DNA from: Alphaproteobacteria bacterium
GTDB lineage: Bacteria > Pseudomonadota > Alphaproteobacteria > Caulobacterales > Aquidulcibacteraceae
Assembly (NCBI GenBank): GCA_027485915.1
Contig: JAIXQA010000055.1
Coordinates: 1-64,000 of the forward strand
DNA: 64,000 nucleotides
Direction of reading: 5' to 3'
Below are positions 50,301 through 58,066 of the stretch, one piece after another. Under the pieces are notes generated by a model that saw nothing but the letters and a program-made list of their open reading frames with translations, searched no databases and had not been told where the DNA came from. Both the position numbers and the translations under genes were made by a program. Positions within the stretch are counted from its first letter, which is position 1, and each line of letters opens with the position of its first letter.

Positions 50301-50944
50301 CGACCGATGAATTGATTGCGGCTTTGGCCCGCACACCAGAAACCGCGACACCAGAGCGGCTGTATCGCCGCATTGCATTCGCTTTGGTGATTGGCCTTGT
50401 GTTGGGCCTAGTGGCACTGAGACTCTTTATGGGTTTCCGGCCGGATATTGGTGTCGCTGCGCCGATGGTAGCGATGAAGGCTGGTTTTTCGGCTTTGATC
50501 GCGACCTTTGCCGGTGGCTTGGCCCTGCGCCTAGCAAAGCCTGTGGGCGACGCTAAAGGCACAGTCGCCCGCCTTGCCGGCCCTTTGATGCTGGTGATCC
50601 TTTCGGCCATCGCGATTGGCCTGATCACCTTAATGTCTACCGAGCCTGGGCACCGATTTGCCGCTTTCACCGGCGGTGGCTTTCCGTGGTGCATCATTCT
50701 GATCCCCCTGTGCGGTTTGCCGACGGCCTTGCTGTTGGTTTGGGCAATGCGAGAGGCAGCACCAACGCGATTGGCCTTGGCCGGAGCGGCCATTGGTGCT
50801 CTGTCCGGCGGCGTGGGCGCAATGATTTATGCCATGTTCTGCTCGGTCGACTCGGTTTCGTTCGTCACCATTTGGTATGTAGTGGGCATTGGCCTTGCCT
50901 CTGCGCTCGGGGCGATGGTGGGGGTGCGGTTATTGCGTTGGTGA
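50297..50944 (+). CDS. NrsF (DUF1109) family membrane anti-sigma factor
   Basis: A 215-residue protein with six membrane helices, of the DUF1109/NrsF family, which holds its ECF sigma factor at the membrane (in Caulobacter the SigF partner). MTTDELIAALARTPE at the start, VGLVLGLVALRLFMGFRPDI-like first helices and CSVDSVSFVTIWYVVGI near the end fit. Cysteines lie in helices 4 and 5 (WCIILIPLCGLP) and near residue 178. Such cysteines could sense oxidation or metals, but this is inference. Confidence 0.9.
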   Translation: MTTDELIAALARTPETATPERLYRRIAFALVIGLVLGLVALRLFMGFRPDIGVAAPMVAMKAGFSALIATFAGGLALRLAKPVGDAKGTVARLAGPLMLVILSAIAIGLITLMSTEPGHRFAAFTGGGFPWCIILIPLCGLPTALLLVWAMREAAPTRLALAGAAIGALSGGVGAMIYAMFCSVDSVSFVTIWYVVGIGLASALGAMVGVRLLRW

Positions 50945-50961
50945 GGTAATTCGCGCCAGAA

Positions 50962-51942
50962 TCAAGGCGAGATGAGGCGCGCCTGAATGGCCTCGGCGAT
51001 CGCCATGGCATCGCGGATCGGCTCGTAGGACCAAGGGGCGAGACTGCCATTGAACCAGCGGGCCGCCCCGCGCTCTATAAAGGCTGAATGTAGGCGGTCG
51101 AATTTTGCATCCCCGCCTTCCAATTTGATCAGATGTATTGGGATGCCGAAGAAGGCGACATCAGTCATCATATTGGTGGAGTCTTCCGTCACCAGAGCGA
51201 TATCAGCCTGCGCGAGCCAGGCCAAATAGGGATTGCGGCCGTCACGTGCTTCATTGGCAAAAAAATCCGAGCCGGACGTGAAGGCAAAAGCTCTGAAGAG
51301 GTCCTCCGCATGCTTGGGTGTTCGCCGAGATGTGGTGATCAGCAGATGCACATCTTGATGTGCCAGCCTTTGCAGGTCCGCCACAATTGCATGGGCGCGT
51401 GCTAGGCTGAGTTGGTGGCGCTTAGAGGTGCCACCCAAAATCACCATGACAAGCTTTTTGCCCGCATGTCGAGGTGAGGGGATTGCCGCCAATTCCCCTT
51501 CAATTTGTCGCTGCGAATACCAAACGGGGGCCCCCAATGTGGTGATGACATTGTCGCCGCGCACGGCATCGTGCTGGGGTGGTGCCACGAGGTCAAAACG
51601 CTTTGGGCTCATACGCGGATCTTGTAATTGCACCACAAGGCTTTGCCGCGCACTCCATTTCTTCACCCGCAAGGAATAGGGGATAGAACGTCGGCCATTG
51701 CCAATCCAAACGTCGGGCCAAGGCGGTTGAAGGCGGGCTGCTTGTTCGATGGGCAAGGCAGATTTTGGCATCAGCCAAAGGCTGGGGGGCAAATGGACTT
51801 GGAAGCCGGTGGGTTGCAAGCGAAGGACTTTGATCCGCGTTGGCACACGTTCACTTAAGGCATGGGCAACCGCTACGGTTTGACGCTCAATCCCGGCCCG
51901 CCCATCCGATACACACCAGACTGAGACTTCGCGACCTTCCAT
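50962..51942 (-). CDS. ELM1-family protein (GT-B-like fold)
   Basis: A 326-residue protein of the family named after the plant mitochondrial fission factor ELM1, common in alphaproteobacteria. VWCVSDGRAGIERQTVAVAHAL, WIGNGRRSIPYSL and VVQLQDPRMSPKRFDLVAPPQHD are family stretches, and VTEDSTNMMTDVAFFGIPIHLI lies in the second Rossmann domain. The two-lobed layout looks like GT-B glycosyltransferases, but catalytic activity is unproved. GGAGAG precedes the ATG. It neighbours an HAD-IB gene transcribed the same way, with 99 bases between. Confidence 0.85.
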   Translation of the reverse strand: MEGREVSVWCVSDGRAGIERQTVAVAHALSERVPTRIKVLRLQPTGFQVHLPPSLWLMPKSALPIEQAARLQPPWPDVWIGNGRRSIPYSLRVKKWSARQSLVVQLQDPRMSPKRFDLVAPPQHDAVRGDNVITTLGAPVWYSQRQIEGELAAIPSPRHAGKKLVMVILGGTSKRHQLSLARAHAIVADLQRLAHQDVHLLITTSRRTPKHAEDLFRAFAFTSGSDFFANEARDGRNPYLAWLAQADIALVTEDSTNMMTDVAFFGIPIHLIKLEGGDAKFDRLHSAFIERGAARWFNGSLAPWSYEPIRDAMAIAEAIQARLISP

Positions 51943-52041
51943 GCGTCCACTCTCCGAAATTAAGCCGCGCGATCAGAGCACCTACATCGCTGGGCTTAGT
52001 TTTGCCGTGTACGGAAGCTAAAATGTGGCTACCCAAGCGTA

Positions 52042-52749
52042 TTAAGGCCGATTCGGAAGCCTTCGTTCCATAAAATTGCCAGCATAAAGCGAAATCAATT
52101 GCGTTAAGCGGTCCCGCGGGGATTCTGCAAAGATTCGAAATCCCGGATTTTGCGCAGCGGCCAACATTTCCTTGTCTCCACGCGTATCGCCATAGGCTGC
52201 CAGAATGGGGGCGTGAGGGAAGGCTGTTTGAAGCGCTGCAAGTTTGCCGGGTCCCCAACAATTTTGGCCAAGCAACCGGCCCGTCAGTCGCCCATTCACG
52301 ATCTCAACTTCGGTCGCCAAAACATGCTCAACGCCCAACTCCTCGGCCCATACCACCAAATAATCACGTAGCGAGGCTGAGACCAGCGCTACTTGATCGC
52401 GTACGCCAATGTGGGCGGTCAGGCGCGCCAACCCGTCTGGTCGCGCGATCATCGGGTAAATCAGCTGGGCAAATGCCTTGCACCGCGCCCTATATTCCTC
52501 GGCGGCCATCCCACCCAGAAACACGGTAAGCGTCTTTTCCTTGACCGCGCTGCGTGGCACAGCCCCCAGACGGTAGGCCAGAAAGACAGGGATGAGCTGG
52601 ATCATGTTAACTAAAAAGCCGAAGCGGCCCGCCACAAAGCGCAAAAACAACAGATAGGAATCGGCCCATGTCAGTGTTCCATCGACATCAAAGGCCGCCA
52701 CAGGGCGCACCGCTTTGGTGGCGTTGAGGGGTGTTTCAGGCTCATTCAT
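52042..52749 (-). CDS. HAD-IB family phosphatase
   Basis: A 235-residue HAD hydrolase of the IB (phosphoserine phosphatase-like) class. Motif I is AAFDVDGTLTWADS, motif II VALVSASLRDYLV, the lysine motif GPGKLAAL, and motif IV AAYGDTRGDKEML. The four-helix cap lies in between. Substrate is unknown; relatives act on phosphoserine, phosphocholine or lysophosphatidic acid. ATG 52749 with AAGG seven bases upstream is the start; the longer frame runs over the tRNA-Ser gene and is spurious. Confidence 0.88.
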   Translation of the reverse strand: MNEPETPLNATKAVRPVAAFDVDGTLTWADSYLLFLRFVAGRFGFLVNMIQLIPVFLAYRLGAVPRSAVKEKTLTVFLGGMAAEEYRARCKAFAQLIYPMIARPDGLARLTAHIGVRDQVALVSASLRDYLVVWAEELGVEHVLATEVEIVNGRLTGRLLGQNCWGPGKLAALQTAFPHAPILAAYGDTRGDKEMLAAAQNPGFRIFAESPRDRLTQLISLYAGNFMERRLPNRP

Positions 52750-52921
52750 CCAATGACCTTTAGACAGATTTGTACCAGTCCTGCCAGTCAAGTCGCGCAT
52801 CTGATCGGAAAAGCCGACAGAAGCTGCAGGTCCGCCTGCAAACCACGTCTTGCCAGAGCCGCGTTTGGCCCTTAAACACCGCGCCCTTGACCAACTTGCA
52901 GCGCATTCTGCAAGGCGCACC

Positions 52922-53011
52922 GGAGGGGTGGCAGAGTGGTCGAATGCGGCGGTCTCGAAAACCGTTATAGGTGCAAGCCTATCGAGGGTTCGAATCCCTC
53001 CTCCTCCGCCA
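52922..53011 (+). tRNA. tRNA-Ser(CGA)
   Basis: A 90-base gene including an encoded CCA (53009-53011). The acceptor GGAGGGG (52922-52928) pairs with CTCCTCC and discriminator G at 53008. The anticodon loop is CTCGAAA, anticodon CGA, in the stem GCGGT/ACCGT. A long variable arm follows (TATAGG..CCTATC), as in serine tRNAs, and the T arm is GAGGGTTCGAATCCCTC. AT-rich accessory DNA begins directly after it, so its 3' end may be an integration site. Confidence 0.97.
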
Positions 53012-53243
53012 TTTTTTTCATCTAAAGTATTGTTTTGACTGATAAAAATAAATGTTGTGGAGTGTGCACCCCACCTTTTGCCCCGCCAAAGTGGTATGGT
53101 AAGCAAATTTTTTTGGACTATCGCTGTAAATTAGTCCGCAGGTTTCATAATCGAACCCAGCCACTGTTAAAGGGGTCGCTTAATAGTCCTCGTGAGCTTT
53201 GGCTCTGTCAAAACGTCGAAGAGTTCGCAACAGATTGTGGATT
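53012..53243. other. Left boundary region of the accessory island
   Basis: About 230 AT-richer bases with no gene I can support, starting with a run of seven T right after the tRNA. A base-composition change is visible here by eye. No integrase gene is seen next to the tRNA. The matching attachment repeat, if the island is integrated, must lie beyond 64000. Confidence 0.5.
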
Positions 53244-54257
53244 TTAGAGCTCTGCCGTTAGGAGTGAAGGGTAGAAGCGATAGTAATGCTTATAGTTTTC
53301 CAAAAAATTTAATAACTCAATGTCGGCGGCCGTTTCAAAACCAAGCTCGGACCTCAGGTCCGTTGGGTCCTTGGTCATGATACCCCGCTCCAAAAACAAT
53401 CTTTCACGGATAGTCAAAGCCGGGACCAAGAGTTCATGAATAGTTGTCCAATCGCCAGAACCGAAGGGCCATTCCTTCAGGGCGAGCTTCTCCAATAAGT
53501 TTGACTTTTCAGACCGATCAATCACTGTACCCGTAATGGATAACATTTGTACTCCGTCCGCATAACGGATGATCGAAAGTGGCACGAAGTTGAGGTTTCC
53601 GGAAACGGGCAACGCTTTAAGTGCTGCTACACTGAACGCGTGTGAAAGTGCCAATGGCAGTCCTGCGGGTGTCATCTCAGTTGGTGAAAACGCGGCTGGT
53701 AGGTAATCTCCAATTTTGTTTTTCAAATTTTGATGTTGCTTCTTCTGTTTGTCTGCTTTCAATGTAGGTGTTAAAACTCCATCTTCATTGAAAGCATTTG
53801 GGTGCGCGTTTACTGTCACTCGCACGATATCACCACTTTTTAACTTATTAAGAAGCGATTCGAACTCCTTAATCTGGTTACTAATCTTCTGTGGATCGGT
53901 ATAATCTAACCAAAAAATCAAACAGCTTGTATCAGGAAACTGACAGGTCCGAAGTGTAGCTTCCAACCCGGAAATCAAATCCGCTGATTTCTTGTGGAAG
54001 CAAAAGCAAGATTCTATTGGCCTGTTGAATCTCTGTCGAGCGACGATGTCTTCGTCAAAATCAAATGCAATAAGTTTAGTTATACCCAGCTGTCTGTGAA
54101 TTAACTTGTGATCTTCAAGCGGGTATGCCCCCATACTTACGTAAACGTAATTCACCAGCGGCTGCCAGCGCTCAAAACGTCCTAACAAATCAAGAAACAG
54201 GCGTCTATCAACACTTTTATGCGGACGGAGGTGATAAGGAATTGAGGCTCCGCTCAT
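53244..54257 (-). CDS. Rossmann-fold, methyltransferase-like protein paired with GHKL ATPase
   Basis: A 337-residue protein I cannot place in a named family. The first half looks like a class I Rossmann/methyltransferase fold. YVYVSMGAYPLEDH (about 37-50) could be the first strand and loop, IAFDFDEDI (63-71) the acidic end of strand 2, and CLIFWLDYTDP (112-122) strand 4. The second half holds VRVTVNAHPNAF and a long helical C-terminus. The glycine-rich SAM loop is weak, so activity is uncertain. Its ATG overlaps the ATPase stop by four bases, so the two are coupled and probably act together. Base composition is AT-richer than the core genome. Confidence 0.72.
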   Translation of the reverse strand: MSGASIPYHLRPHKSVDRRLFLDLLGRFERWQPLVNYVYVSMGAYPLEDHKLIHRQLGITKLIAFDFDEDIVARQRFNRPIESCFCFHKKSADLISGLEATLRTCQFPDTSCLIFWLDYTDPQKISNQIKEFESLLNKLKSGDIVRVTVNAHPNAFNEDGVLTPTLKADKQKKQHQNLKNKIGDYLPAAFSPTEMTPAGLPLALSHAFSVAALKALPVSGNLNFVPLSIIRYADGVQMLSITGTVIDRSEKSNLLEKLALKEWPFGSGDWTTIHELLVPALTIRERLFLERGIMTKDPTDLRSELGFETAADIELLNFLENYKHYYRFYPSLLTAEL

Positions 54258-55693
54258 GCTTTGTCCCCACGAACGTTTTCCAATGCATTTCTGAACGCTG
54301 CTTCTCCGACAATGCCGGGTCGCGTTTTCGGCTCGTCGAAAAAGAATTTTGCTAGTGCAATGACATCTGCCTTTAACGCAACAAAGCTGACGCGAGCACT
54401 TGTGGATTCTTGTTCCGGCACAGGATATGTGGGCTCATACTTCTTAATCTCATCATTCTTTCGGCTAGCTCGCATTGGTAAAACAGCTGTCATAGAACGC
54501 AATTCTTCGAGTTCAACATAAGTCGTTGAACGATAAATTTCATCCAGTTTTTGTGGGAATTTCTTCCATTTATTTGTAAATGAAGTCAGATCTTTAGTTG
54601 CTTCTCGCATCAAATCCTTCACTTCAGAGTAAACATTGGACGCGGCGTCGATCCCTCGTTTAGTAGTTGTAAATGGCAACTGTGTTGGATCGGCGCATGT
54701 GAGTAAAACCATTCCTGTTATTGCTATGAACTGACCGTGATAATTTGGTACGGTCGCTTCGCCCCACCCCGTTAATCGTGATTTATCTTTCCAAATTACA
54801 ACCCGATCATTGCAAGCTACTGTCCAGCCAGCATCATCGCTGGTACCCGTGGTTTCTTCTTCTTCTGCCCCTTCTTCTTCATCAAGAAGTTGCCTGTACA
54901 GCCCCGCAAAAATCTCTATTTGTACATCACCTATTTTCCCGGTGTAGACATAAGGCGCAATTTTATTCTCCTCCCCAATTTTCCCGGATTGAATTAACTT
55001 GAATGGTTCTCCGTTAATCGCGGCATGGGCACCAACGTCATCTTCGCCTGAATGAACTGAAACGCTAAATCCCTTTGAAATTATGATTGAATAGTGTCGA
55101 GCGATCGCTTTTCGAAACTCATCTACCCAAGTTGCATCCGAAAACGCAGCCGCTACTTCTTGGTGGAGCTTGGTTACCTTGATCCGTGTGCCGCCTTCGG
55201 GCAGTTCCGCGTTGGCAAGCGGGTGCATCGGTAGATCATTCCAAGACTCGTTATTCATCCACTGCTCTGTAAATTCAACCTTAAAACCTGTATCGCTTCG
55301 CGATTCGACCAATGCCTCTGTTCCTATTTTGAAAATCGCACGCTTCATTCCAATGCCATACATGCCAACGGTTGCGCCATTGGCCTTCTGAGGGTCTCCG
55401 GGAGGCCGCCCCATCGAAAACGCGTAGTCACTGGCAACTGAGATGGGAATGCCGCCACAATTGTCTTCAATTTGAAAGTGTTCTGGTGTCAGAGTAAACG
55501 ACGCCTTGAACCCACTATAAGGTTGAGGATTAGCAGGGTCGCTTTCGATAGTACGCACAATCCCATCAACGCAATTATCCAACAAGTCGAGAAGCGCATC
55601 GTGAAGTTCAATATCGCGTGTCAGCATTCTAACGAAAAAATCTTTCGTCGGCGAAGCTTTTGCATTTCCTATGGTATCTTGAACGGGTTGCAT
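54254..55693 (-). CDS. GHKL (MutL/MORC/Hsp90-type) ATPase
   Basis: A 479-residue protein with an N-terminal GHKL ATP-binding domain. Motif I is DALLDLLDNCVDGI (about 32-45), with Asp where MutL has the catalytic Glu of ELVEN. Motif II is EDNCGGIP, and the lid glycine motif is GMYGIGMKRAIFKIG (about 109-123). An S5-like second domain follows. A strongly acidic, low-complexity loop near residue 280 (EEEGAEEEETTG) and a mostly helical C-terminus end it. Similar ATPases are proposed, from comparative genomics, to work in restriction-modification systems and to be ancestral to eukaryotic MORC proteins. It diverges from the methyltransferase gene with 75 bases between the starts. Confidence 0.85.
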   Translation of the reverse strand: MQPVQDTIGNAKASPTKDFFVRMLTRDIELHDALLDLLDNCVDGIVRTIESDPANPQPYSGFKASFTLTPEHFQIEDNCGGIPISVASDYAFSMGRPPGDPQKANGATVGMYGIGMKRAIFKIGTEALVESRSDTGFKVEFTEQWMNNESWNDLPMHPLANAELPEGGTRIKVTKLHQEVAAAFSDATWVDEFRKAIARHYSIIISKGFSVSVHSGEDDVGAHAAINGEPFKLIQSGKIGEENKIAPYVYTGKIGDVQIEIFAGLYRQLLDEEEGAEEEETTGTSDDAGWTVACNDRVVIWKDKSRLTGWGEATVPNYHGQFIAITGMVLLTCADPTQLPFTTTKRGIDAASNVYSEVKDLMREATKDLTSFTNKWKKFPQKLDEIYRSTTYVELEELRSMTAVLPMRASRKNDEIKKYEPTYPVPEQESTSARVSFVALKADVIALAKFFFDEPKTRPGIVGEAAFRNALENVRGDKA

Positions 55694-55768
55694 GATAGCG
55701 CCGGACCTCCAATTGTGGGATCGATATTAGACGACCATTGGCAAACAAGGTAAAGCCCTAGTCGGAAA

Positions 55769-56881
55769 ATGGAAGGTGCCTTAACGTTGGAAAAGCCGCG
55801 CTCAAACATCATCGATTTGTTTTGTGGCTGCGGGGGACTTTCGCTAGGTGCAGCCAAATCCGGCCTTGGAGCTACGCTGGCTTTCGATGTTGACCCAACT
55901 CTAACCTCTTCTTTCCAGTCCAATCATCCGAATGCAGAGCTTAAACTGACGGACGTGTCGCACGTTACCGGCGCGGACATACGGCGGCATATAGGTTCGC
56001 CGATTGACGGGGTGTTTGGCGGGCCACCATGTCAGGCGTTTAGTTCAATTGGTCAACGACGAATAGATGACCCGAGGCGAACACTGATTGGGCATTTTTT
56101 TCGACTAGTGGCTGAACTCGAGCCCGCATTCTTCGTTATGGAAAACGTTAGGGGCTTGGGCTTTGCTGATGCGCGACCAGTACTCGAAAACGCGCTTGAG
56201 ATAGTGCCAGCGCGTTACAAAGTTCTCGGACCGCTAGTATTGAATGCAGCGGACTTTGGGGCAGCCACTAACCGTCCACGTCTTTTCGTGATTGGTTTTG
56301 ATCCAAATAGGCTTTCCTCTCTCTCGGTTATAGATTTTGAAAATCGGAAAAGGCCTGCTGCTACTGTTCGTGACGCAATAAGTGACCTAGTCAATGTTCG
56401 ACCTGTCACGTCTGTTGAAGGCCTTGATCTTTGGAAAATCTCCGATCTAGGCGCTGGCAGTGAATACTCAAACTCGCTTCGAAGCTTCGACAATACCTTT
56501 ACTGGCAACCAGCGGACCGCCCACACTCCTGAAGTAATAAGGCGGTTCAAAGATGTTTTGCCCGGGAAGCTTGATCCTGTCGGTCGCCATCCACGCTTGG
56601 ATTGGAACGGCCAATGCCCAACGCTTCGCGCGGGAACTGGAAGTGATCGGGGCTCGTATCAATCAGTGCGGCCGATACACCCAGATGAGCCCCGTGTCAT
56701 TACCGTCAGAGAGGGGGCTAGGCTTCAGGGCTTTCCAGATAGCTTTAAGTTCCACTCAACAATCTGGCACAGTTACCGAATGATAGGGAACAGCGTTTCG
56801 CCAATACTTTCGGCGGCTATATTTTCATTGATTGCTGAGCGTCTTGAGAGTTCGCTCAAATTGAAAATGGCTCGTGGTTAG
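55769..56881 (+). CDS. C5-cytosine-specific DNA methyltransferase
   Basis: A complete 370-residue Dcm-type enzyme. Motif I is IIDLFCGCGGLSLGA. The catalytic Cys is C88 in GGPPCQAFSS (motif IV), motif VI is VMENVRG (E125, N126), and motif VIII is NRPRLFVIGF. A short target-recognition region follows, then motif IX REGARLQGFPDSF and motif X GNSVSPILSA. All catalytic parts are present, so it is probably active; target sequence cannot be read. No restriction gene is recognisable next to it. Divergent from the GHKL ATPase, possibly sharing a control region of 75 bases. Confidence 0.95.
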   Translation: MEGALTLEKPRSNIIDLFCGCGGLSLGAAKSGLGATLAFDVDPTLTSSFQSNHPNAELKLTDVSHVTGADIRRHIGSPIDGVFGGPPCQAFSSIGQRRIDDPRRTLIGHFFRLVAELEPAFFVMENVRGLGFADARPVLENALEIVPARYKVLGPLVLNAADFGAATNRPRLFVIGFDPNRLSSLSVIDFENRKRPAATVRDAISDLVNVRPVTSVEGLDLWKISDLGAGSEYSNSLRSFDNTFTGNQRTAHTPEVIRRFKDVLPGKLDPVGRHPRLDWNGQCPTLRAGTGSDRGSYQSVRPIHPDEPRVITVREGARLQGFPDSFKFHSTIWHSYRMIGNSVSPILSAAIFSLIAERLESSLKLKMARG

Positions 56882-57156
56882 GTCCATCTTGCCTTAGGTG
56901 CTAATCGCTTGAGATTGGCGGTGAATTGTTCTTTTGATCGTTATCCTAAGCGCCACAGGCGAAGTTTCGGCTCAGCAAGGACATAAGGGGCTTTGAGAGA
57001 ATAAGTCCGCCGAATCTGCTGAGGTGACAATTAACTTTCGACGAGGCGATGCGAAAACGAATGAGCGCCATGACCCAATTGACTCCCTCAGTCGGATATG
57101 TATTCCGTCCAAGCCAAGAAAGAATTCAAGTATGTAAATGATTTTAGGGTTCTCAA

Positions 57157-58065
57157 ATGAACACTACCTCTAGGGTTAGCAATAATTTGCCTAACAATAA
57201 TCTGCCTCTCAGAGTCTCAGCCGCTTCCTTGATCGTATATTTGATGGTGCCAACGTCTCTAAGGGCGGAAGAGTCGGCAGCATGGATATCTGCCGCGACC
57301 TCTTCCAACTCAATGGAATTCATTGATGTGAAGTCATTGACTTGGAAAGGGTCCACTCTGACTGGCTGGCAGATTAGCTATTATCAGCGAGGGCTACCAA
57401 ATACTCCAAACGTAGGCTGGTCCATTGCTCGGATTAATTGGACTTGCGGTCAAACAAGCGCGACAATGGCATCGGATAGAGTATTGTATGATAGAGCCGG
57501 GGCAGTCTTAGATCGCTTTCCCGCAGAGACTGATTGGAGTGAGAACATCCCCGGTACAATTGGAGAAGGCGTGGCCAAAGATGCATGCTTTTTCGCTCCC
57601 CGAGATATGTACTCCAGAAGGCAAGTCAACCGATCAACTTCTGAAGAACTGCGGAGACAGATTCCTGCAAATCAGCTGTTTGATTACTACGCGTTTCAAA
57701 TGAACTACCGAGAAGGTGGAGGCGATGCAATCTACTATTACAATAGAGCATTTTATTATGCCGAAGCATTTGACTGTGGGAAGAAATCTGATGGATCTGG
57801 TCAGCAAGCGATGCGAGAAGATCCTGAAAGTAGTTCTAGATCTTTAACTTGGCAGGCCGCCGACTACGCAATTTGTAACTCGATGAAAGACGCGCGGATC
57901 AGAACCAACTTAGCGTTAACGTCACATTTTCTTGAAGAGAAAAAGCCCGTCTCGACAATTGAAGGGGTTCTTGCGAAGGCAAAAAAGGAAATGCCATGGA
58001 CTATAGTCGCAAAGCCAAAAAAGCCGATAGTTCAGGTGCCTAAAAAAACGCGTAAAAAACGTTAG
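57157..58065 (+). CDS. Exported protein with surface-adhesin-E-like domain
   Basis: A 302-residue protein. The N-terminal hydrophobic stretch (about 20-36, ASLIVYLMVPTSLRA) is a signal peptide. The next 120 residues follow the adhesin-E pattern: a strand with EFIDVKSLTWKG, WSIARINWTCG with Cys, YDRAGAVLDRF, then IPGTIGEGVAKDACFF with a second Cys. The C-terminal part is unrecognised and ends with a very basic tail (KPKKPIVQVPKKTRKKR). A 275-base gap with no visible gene precedes it. Its stop is one base from the end of the convergent gene. Confidence 0.65.
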   Translation: MNTTSRVSNNLPNNNLPLRVSAASLIVYLMVPTSLRAEESAAWISAATSSNSMEFIDVKSLTWKGSTLTGWQISYYQRGLPNTPNVGWSIARINWTCGQTSATMASDRVLYDRAGAVLDRFPAETDWSENIPGTIGEGVAKDACFFAPRDMYSRRQVNRSTSEELRRQIPANQLFDYYAFQMNYREGGGDAIYYYNRAFYYAEAFDCGKKSDGSGQQAMREDPESSSRSLTWQAADYAICNSMKDARIRTNLALTSHFLEEKKPVSTIEGVLAKAKKEMPWTIVAKPKKPIVQVPKKTRKKR

Positions 58066-58066
58066 C

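Noticed and set aside
52750-53106. N-terminal extension of the HAD-IB gene
   Set aside because: It runs through the tRNA-Ser gene and gives the GGGGGIRTLDR-type artefact seen when serine tRNA genes are translated.
53244-54257. TcmP (three-Cys-motif partner) family
   Set aside because: The N-terminus lacks the YIDGFAG-type motif of that family.
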